Of a stretch of 64,000 nucleotides of DNA, positions 58,924-64,000 are shown piece by piece. Origin of the DNA: JBBWZH01 sp035544115. Lineage in GTDB: Bacteria; Actinomycetota; Actinomycetes; Mycobacteriales; CADCTP01. The translations under genes were made by a program, and so were the position numbers. The notes under the pieces were generated by a model that made no database searches, was not told the origin of the DNA, and worked only from the letters and a program-made list of their open reading frames with translations. The number at the start of each line of letters is the position of its first letter. Position 1 is the stretch's first letter. Location: positions 1-64,000 of the forward strand of contig OY970235.1 of assembly GCA_963714145.1 (NCBI GenBank), in the 5' to 3' direction.

Positions 58924-60231
58924 TCAAGTTGGTGGAGCGCTGCCTCCCAGGTGGTCGACCGGGAGGCCGCGGATGGACGCGTCCAAGACCTGCGCGGTGT
59001 GCGCGAGGCCGATCGTGCCGCCGGCCCGGCGGGCCGCGGCGGCGATCTGCATCAGGCAGCCCGGGTTCGCGGTGACCAGCAGCCGGGCGCCGGTGGCCAG
59101 CACGCTCGCGGCCTTGCGATCGCCGAGTTCGGCCGCCGGCCGCGGGTGCAGCAGGTTCCAGATGCCGGCCGAGCCGCAGCAGATCTCCGGGTCGGCGATC
59201 TCCTTGACCGTCAGCTCGGGGATGCCGGCCAGCAGTTGCCGCGGCTGCGCCCGGACGCCCTGCGCGTGCGCGAGATGGCAGGCGTCGTGGTAGGCCACGG
59301 TGACCGGCAGCGGGTGCCGGGGCGCCACCGGGCCGAGCTCGACCAGCACCTCGGAGAGGTCCCGGACGGTCGCCGCGAAGGCGGCCGCCGGCTCGGCGTA
59401 GGCCGGGTCGTCGGCCAGCAGGGTGGCGTACTCCTTGAGCGACGAGCCGCAGCCGGCCGCGTTCACCACGAAATACTCGATGCCGCTGCCGGTGAACGAG
59501 TCGATCATCGCCCGGGCGAACCTCCGTGCCTCCTCGTCCCGGCCGGTGTGCACGCTCAGCGCGCCGCAGCAGCCCTGCCCGGGCGGGATGATCACGTCGC
59601 AGCCCTCGGCCGCGAGCACCCGCGCGGTGGCGGCGTTCACGTCCGGGAAGAACGCGCTCTGCACGCAGCCGGTGAGCATGCCGACCACCGCGCGGCGCTC
59701 GCCGCGGGCGGCCACCCGGGCCGGCAGCCGGGTGGGGCGGCCCAGCGGCGGGGCCAGCGACTCCAGCGTGGCCAGCGTCGGCAGCCGGCGCAGCAGCCCG
59801 GACCGGCCCACCAGCCGGCTCAGCCCGCTGGCCTGGTACGCGCGCAGCGGCCCGCGCAGCAGCCGCAGCCGGCGCGGGTACGGGAACAGGCCGAAGATCG
59901 CCGCGCGCAGCGCCTTCTCCCGACCGGTACGCGGGTGGTTGCGCTCGACCTGCGCCCGGGTGTCCTCGATCAGCCGGTCGTACCGGACGCCGGACGGGCA
60001 CGCGGTCACGCACGCCATGCAGCCGAGGCACTGGTCGAAGTGGGTGACCATGGAGTCGGTCAGCGGCTCGCCGGACAGGCCCTGCGCCATCAGCTGGATC
60101 CGGCCGCGCGGCGAGTCGGCCTCCTCCGCCCAGAGCACGTAGGTCGGGCAGGTGGTCAGGCAGAAACCGCAGTGCACGCAGTCGGCGACCAGGTCGGCCG
60201 ATGGCGGGCGCAGGTCGTCGAAGGCGGACAC
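58924..60231 (-). CDS. glcF: Glycolate oxidase iron-sulfur subunit GlcF
   Basis: A 435-residue protein with two [4Fe-4S] motifs, CVHCGFCLTTCPTY near 18 and CLGCMACVTACPSG near 68. Two CCG domains follow: CCGAL with NAAGCGSSLKEY, and CCGSAGIWNLL with ANPGCLMQI. It passes electrons from the GlcDE flavoproteins to the quinone pool. GTG start, 2 bp after the glcE stop. Confidence 0.92.
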   Translation of the reverse strand: MSAFDDLRPPSADLVADCVHCGFCLTTCPTYVLWAEEADSPRGRIQLMAQGLSGEPLTDSMVTHFDQCLGCMACVTACPSGVRYDRLIEDTRAQVERNHPRTGREKALRAAIFGLFPYPRRLRLLRGPLRAYQASGLSRLVGRSGLLRRLPTLATLESLAPPLGRPTRLPARVAARGERRAVVGMLTGCVQSAFFPDVNAATARVLAAEGCDVIIPPGQGCCGALSVHTGRDEEARRFARAMIDSFTGSGIEYFVVNAAGCGSSLKEYATLLADDPAYAEPAAAFAATVRDLSEVLVELGPVAPRHPLPVTVAYHDACHLAHAQGVRAQPRQLLAGIPELTVKEIADPEICCGSAGIWNLLHPRPAAELGDRKAASVLATGARLLVTANPGCLMQIAAAARRAGGTIGLAHTAQVLDASIRGLPVDHLGGSAPPT

Positions 60232-60233
60232 CG

Positions 60234-61481
60234 TCAGATCCCTCCCACGAAGCGGCCGGGGGCGAAACGTGCGTCCGGGTCGAACTGCTGCTTCACCCGG
60301 CGCATCAGGTCGAGGCCCGCGATCGGCCCCCAGAGGTCCACGGCGTCCCGGAGCAGCGGCGGCGCGGTCAGCACCACCGCGTGCCCGCCGGCGCCCGCGG
60401 TGGCCGCCCGCAGGTCGGCCAGCACCGCGATCGTCGCGGCCAGCCCGGTGCCGGCCGGGAGCCCGGCGTACAGCACCCCGGCGCCGGCCGAGCCGCGCAC
60501 CGCGACCGCGACCCCGTGCCGCTCGGGCGCGGCCGCCGCTGCCGCCAGCACCGCCGGCACCCCGGACAGCGCCGCGGTCAGCTTGATCCCGACCCCGCCG
60601 GCCGGCCACGGGTAGCCGGCCCACCAGTCCGGGACGGCCGTACCCACCACCGTCTCCACGCCCAGCAGCCGGGCCGTGGCCGCCGCCCGGTCGGTCACCC
60701 CGGCCGGGACACCCTCCAGCAGCACGGCCACCTCGATCTCGGCGCCGGCCGGAGCGTCCAGCTCGACCGCGCTCGGCACCACCTGCGCGGCCCGGACCGC
60801 GGCGACCAGCCGGCCGGCCTCGACCGGCCCGTGCACGTGCCGGCGCAGCACCGCGGTCGCGGCGGGCAGCGGGTGCAGCCGGAACGCGCACTCCACGATC
60901 AGCCCGAGGGTGCCGTACGAACCGGTCAGCAGCTTGCCCAGGTCGTAGCCGGCGACGTTCTTGACCACCTTGCCGCCGGCCCGCACCAGCACCCCGTCCG
61001 GCCGCACCAGCTGGATGCCGATCAGCAGGTCGCGCGCGGTGCCGTAGTGCAGCCGGCGCGGCCCGCTGGTGCTGACCGCGACGGTGCCGCCGACGGTCGC
61101 CCCGGGCAGCGGCAGGTCCAGCGCGAGTTGCTGGCCGGCCGTCGCCAGCTTCGCGCCCAGCTCCGCCACCGGCGTGCCGGCCCGGACCACCGCGATCAGG
61201 TCGCCGGCCTCGTGCTCGACCACCCCGGTCAGCCGGGTGGTGTCGAGCACCAGGTCCAGCCGGCGCGGCGGCCCGCCCCAGCCCTGCTTGGTGCCCGCAC
61301 CCCGGGCCACCAGCGCCAGCCCGTGCTCGGCGGCCACCCGGACCGCCGCCGCGGCAGCCGCCACCGAGCCCGGCGACGCGACGTACCGCGCCGGTACGCC
61401 GGCGATCGCGTCCGCCCCGGTGGCCGGCCGGGCCGCCCCGCCCGTGGCCGCCAGCAACGCGTCGAGCGGGGCGTCCGGCAC
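60234..61481 (-). CDS. glcE: Glycolate oxidase FAD-binding subunit GlcE
   Basis: A 415-residue FAD_binding_4 protein with VARGAGTKQGWGG near 60, LPLPGATVGGTVAVSTSGPRR near 130 and GGKVVKNVAGYDLGKLLTGSYGTLG near 170. It is the usual partner of GlcD in the three-subunit glycolate dehydrogenase. GTG start directly after the glcD stop (2 bp). Confidence 0.9.
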   Translation of the reverse strand: MPDAPLDALLAATGGAARPATGADAIAGVPARYVASPGSVAAAAAAVRVAAEHGLALVARGAGTKQGWGGPPRRLDLVLDTTRLTGVVEHEAGDLIAVVRAGTPVAELGAKLATAGQQLALDLPLPGATVGGTVAVSTSGPRRLHYGTARDLLIGIQLVRPDGVLVRAGGKVVKNVAGYDLGKLLTGSYGTLGLIVECAFRLHPLPAATAVLRRHVHGPVEAGRLVAAVRAAQVVPSAVELDAPAGAEIEVAVLLEGVPAGVTDRAAATARLLGVETVVGTAVPDWWAGYPWPAGGVGIKLTAALSGVPAVLAAAAAAPERHGVAVAVRGSAGAGVLYAGLPAGTGLAATIAVLADLRAATAGAGGHAVVLTAPPLLRDAVDLWGPIAGLDLMRRVKQQFDPDARFAPGRFVGGI

Positions 61482-61483
61482 GG

Positions 61484-63037
61484 TCAGAACACCTCGGCCA
61501 GGCCGGCCTCGGCCAGCGGGTGCGGGCCGCGGCGGCCGGGCGCCTCGCCGCACAGCCGCGGGGTGGGGAACAGCTTGCCCGGGTTGGCCAGCCCGGCCGG
61601 GTCGAACGCGCAGCGCAGCAACTGCATCGTGGTCAGGTCGTCGGTGCTGTACATGTCCGGCATGTACTTCATCTTGTCCACGCCGACCCCGTGTTCGCCG
61701 GTGATCGAGCCGCCGGCCTCGATGCACAGCGCCAGGATCGCCGCCGACGTCTCCTCCGCGGCGGCGGCCTGGCCCGGTACGGCGGCGTCGAACAGCACCA
61801 GCGGGTGCAGGTTGCCGTCCCCGGCGTGGAACACGTTCGCCACCCGGACGCCGCGCTCGGCCGAGATCTCGGCGATCCGGCGCAGCACCCGCGGCAGCGC
61901 GGTACGCGGGATCACCCCGTCCTGCACCAGGTAGTCCGGGCTGATCCGGCCGACCGCGGCGAACGCCGACTTGCGGCCGCGCCAGATCAGCGCCCGCTCG
62001 GCCGGGTCGGCGGCGATCCGGATCTCGCCCGCGCCGTTCGCCCGGCAGAGCGCCTCGACCTGCTCGAACTGCGCGTCCACCTCGGCCGCCGGGCCGTCCA
62101 GTTCGACGATCAGCACCGCCCCGGCGCCGGCCGGGTATCCACAGTGGACGGCCGCCTCGGCCGCCTCGATCGCCAGCGCGTCCATCATCTCCACCGCGGC
62201 CGGCACCACGCCGGCGCCGATGATCGCCGAGGTGGCCGCGCCGGCCGCGTCGGTGCCCGGGAAGCCGGCCAGCAGCGTGCGGACCGTCTCCGGCAGCCGG
62301 ACCAGGCGGACCGTCACCTCGACCGCGATGCCGAGCGTCCCCTCCGAGCCGACGAACGCGCCGAGCAGGTCGTAGCCGGGGGCGTCCGGCGCCCGGCCAC
62401 CGAGCCGGAGCAGGTCGCCCTCGGGGGTGACGATCTCGGCGCCGAGCACGTGGTTGGTGGTGAAGCCGTACTTCAGGCAGTGCGCGCCGCCGGAGTTCTC
62501 GGCCACGTTCCCGCCGATGGAGCAGATCTGCTGGCTGGACGGGTCCGGCGCGTAGTAGTAGCCGTACGGGGTGGCCGCCGTGGTGACGGCCAGGTTGATC
62601 ACGCCCGGCTCCAGCACGGCCCGCTCGTCGTCCGGCGCCACCTCGACGATGTCGCGCAGCCGGGAGGTCACGATCAGCACGCCCTCGGCGTGCGGCAGCG
62701 CCCCGCCGGACAGGCCGGTGCCCGAGCCGCGGGCCACGAACGGCACCCCGGCCGCGGCGCAGGCGCGCACCGTCGCCGCGCACTCGGCGCCGGTGCGCGG
62801 CAGCACCACCAGGGCCGGGATCACCCGGTACTGGGCCAGCCCGTCGCACTCGTAGGTACGCAGTTCCTGCCGGTCGCTGATCACCTGCGCGGTGCCCAGC
62901 TCGGCCCGCAGCCGGGCCGCCAGCCGGGCGATGACCGCGCCGGTCTTATCCACTGTGGACACCACCGGACTGTCTACTGTGGACGCAGCGGAGCCGGCCG
63001 GGACGTTGTCCATTGTGGATGGTGTCGGCGTGGGCAT
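61484..63037 (-). CDS. glcD: Glycolate oxidase subunit GlcD (FAD-linked oxidase)
   Basis: A 517-residue FAD-dependent 2-hydroxy-acid dehydrogenase. VARGSGTGLSGGALP near 98, SIGGNVAENSGGAHCLKYG near 172, VFHAGDGNLHP near 400 and TGEHGVGVDKMKYM near 445 are the FAD and substrate motifs. It oxidises glycolate (or lactate) to glyoxylate. The first 30 residues read STMDN, STVDS, STVDK and are translated from three copies of the window's recurrent palindrome, so they are probably not part of the fold. Starts 18 bp after aceB. Confidence 0.93.
   Translation of the reverse strand: MPTPTPSTMDNVPAGSAASTVDSPVVSTVDKTGAVIARLAARLRAELGTAQVISDRQELRTYECDGLAQYRVIPALVVLPRTGAECAATVRACAAAGVPFVARGSGTGLSGGALPHAEGVLIVTSRLRDIVEVAPDDERAVLEPGVINLAVTTAATPYGYYYAPDPSSQQICSIGGNVAENSGGAHCLKYGFTTNHVLGAEIVTPEGDLLRLGGRAPDAPGYDLLGAFVGSEGTLGIAVEVTVRLVRLPETVRTLLAGFPGTDAAGAATSAIIGAGVVPAAVEMMDALAIEAAEAAVHCGYPAGAGAVLIVELDGPAAEVDAQFEQVEALCRANGAGEIRIAADPAERALIWRGRKSAFAAVGRISPDYLVQDGVIPRTALPRVLRRIAEISAERGVRVANVFHAGDGNLHPLVLFDAAVPGQAAAAEETSAAILALCIEAGGSITGEHGVGVDKMKYMPDMYSTDDLTTMQLLRCAFDPAGLANPGKLFPTPRLCGEAPGRRGPHPLAEAGLAEVF
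62949..63019. repeat. Three copies of the TCCAC(A/T)GTGGA palindrome in 71 bp
   Basis: TCCACTGTGGAC at 62949-62960, TCTACTGTGGAC at 62973-62984 and TCCATTGTGGA at 63009-63019 fall inside the 5' end of glcD. Elsewhere the same palindrome or a one-base variant occurs at 997, 22219, 26074, 26430, 28046, 32902, 33843, 36224, 46030, 58014 and 62138, among other places. Confidence 0.85.
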
Positions 63038-63055
63038 CCGGGGCCTCCGGTCAGA

Positions 63056-64000
63056 TCAGGGCATCCGCTCGTACGCCGGCAGCGTCAGGAAGTCGGTGAA
63101 GTCGTCGGCCACCGCCACCTCCATGAACAGCGCCCGCGCCTGGTCGAACCGGGCCGGCTCACCGCCGAGCTTGCCGATCTCCTCGGTGGCGATGCGCTCG
63201 ATCAGCTCCCGGGTCACCTGCTGCCCGCTGTCATCGAGGATGACCTGGTTGTGCAGCCATTGCCAGACCTGCGAGCGGGAGATCTCGGCGGTGGCGGCGT
63301 CCTCCATCAGGTTGAAGATCGCCACCGCGCCGGAGCCGCGCAGCCAGCTCTCCAGGTACTGGATGCCGACGCTCACCCCGTTGCGCAGCCCGACCTCGGT
63401 GCGCTGGCCGGGGGTGTGCTTCACGTCCAGCAGTTCCGCGGCGGACACGGCGACCTCGTCCCGGGTCCGGTCCAGCTGGTTGGGCCGGTCGCCGAGGACG
63501 CCGTCGAACACCTCCCGGCAGATCGGGACCAGGTCCGGGTGGGCCACCCAGGAGCCGTCGAAGCCGTCGCCGGCCTCCCGGGTCTTGTCGTCGCGCACCT
63601 TGGCCAGCGCGGTCTCGTTCACCGCGGCGTCCCGCCGGCTCGGGATGAACGCGGCCATCCCGCCGATCGCGTGTGCCCCGCGCCGGTGGCAGGTGCGCAC
63701 CAGCAGTTCGGTGTAGGCGCGCATGAACGGCACCGTCATCGAGACCGAGTTCCGGTCCGGCAGCATGAAGTCGGCGCCCCGGCCGCGGAACTTCTTGATC
63801 ACCGAGAACATGTAGTCCCACCGGCCGGCGTTCAGCCCGGCCGAGTGCTCGCGCAGCTCGTACAGGATCTCGTCCATCTCGAACGCGGCCGGGAACGTCT
63901 CGATCAGCACGGTGGCCCGGATCGTGCCGACCGGCAGGCCCATCCGGTCCTGGGCGAACCGGAACACGTCGTTCCAGAGCCGGGCCTCCAGGTGGCTTTC
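63056..64000 (-). CDS. aceB: Malate synthase A, C-terminal part (runs off window)
   Basis: 315 residues of a class A malate synthase, whose start lies beyond the right edge. ATVLIETFPAAFEMDEILYEL holds the Mg2+-binding Glu, LNAGRWDYMFSVIKKF the signature, and GGMAAFIPSRRD and DGSWVAHPDLVP the acetyl-CoA region; NLMEDAATAEISRSQVWQWLHN carries the catalytic Asp. It condenses glyoxylate with acetyl-CoA. Being first in an operon with glcDEF and a glycolate permease, its glyoxylate probably comes from glycolate. Confidence 0.95.
   Translation of the reverse strand, partial: ESHLEARLWNDVFRFAQDRMGLPVGTIRATVLIETFPAAFEMDEILYELREHSAGLNAGRWDYMFSVIKKFRGRGADFMLPDRNSVSMTVPFMRAYTELLVRTCHRRGAHAIGGMAAFIPSRRDAAVNETALAKVRDDKTREAGDGFDGSWVAHPDLVPICREVFDGVLGDRPNQLDRTRDEVAVSAAELLDVKHTPGQRTEVGLRNGVSVGIQYLESWLRGSGAVAIFNLMEDAATAEISRSQVWQWLHNQVILDDSGQQVTRELIERIATEEIGKLGGEPARFDQARALFMEVAVADDFTDFLTLPAYERMP

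Overview
This window is 64 kb of very GC-rich DNA (about 72-75% by eye). Protein families, GTG/TTG starts, frequent 4- and 8-nt gene overlaps and a CtpE-type pump point to a filamentous actinomycete. Micromonosporaceae is the best guess, but that is inference. I saw no rRNA, tRNA, transposase, phage gene or CRISPR array. A short palindrome, TCCAC(A/T)GTGGA and close variants, recurs about 20 times through the window, mostly inside genes.

Layout. (1) 0-1.4 kb: the start of a methyltransferase and an S66 (LdcA/MccF-type) peptidase. (2) 1.6-9.6 kb, probably extending to 11.2 kb: a lasso-peptide cluster. It has a nucleotidyltransferase fused to the leader peptidase (B2), an asparagine-synthetase-like cyclase, two tandem precursor genes missing from simple ORF calls, two divergent HPr-kinase-like proteins, a sulfotransferase and a PqqD-like recognition protein. 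A convergent protein-isoaspartate methyltransferase (PIMT) homologue follows. (3) 11.2-24 kb: housekeeping and accessory genes. These are a MazEF-type pair, an HTH/Clp-N pair with twin operators, a PEP-mutase-family protein, a secreted GH10-CBM2 xylanase behind a CebR-like operator, a CtpE-like P-type ATPase, an NlpC/P60 hydrolase, an amidase and a DUF6351 secreted protein. Three intergenic tandem-repeat patches lie among them.

(4) 24.3-54.0 kb: a large biosynthetic cluster that I cannot match to a known product. A rightward operon (24.3-34.7 kb) encodes a DUF3050 oxidase-like protein, a hydrolase, an HpgT-like aminotransferase, E1-alpha/beta subunits, three paralogous stand-alone condensation-domain proteins and a KAS III. 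A leftward operon (47.3-35.3 kb) encodes two AMP-forming ligases, three carrier proteins, several ketosynthases (some with altered catalytic residues), a hydroxymandelate-synthase/HPPD-family enzyme, a PhyH oxygenase, a Sfp-type PPTase and a class II aaRS-like amino acid:carrier-protein ligase. A fourth carrier protein, a glycosyltransferase and a DrrAB-type exporter run rightward. A PIG-L deacetylase (frameshifted), a formyltransferase and an FkbM methyltransferase run leftward. No modular NRPS or PKS is present. The logic is that of a fully dissociated assembly line, with loose carrier proteins loaded by three different ligases and joined by free-standing condensation and ketosynthase enzymes, followed by sugar tailoring and export.

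(5) 54.3-57.0 kb: two PAP2 membrane phosphatases and a membrane-anchored endonuclease/exonuclease/phosphatase-family protein. (6) 57.1-64 kb: a leftward glycolate operon, aceB-glcD-glcE-glcF-glcA/lctP. It takes glycolate (or lactate) in, oxidises it to glyoxylate and condenses that with acetyl-CoA to malate.
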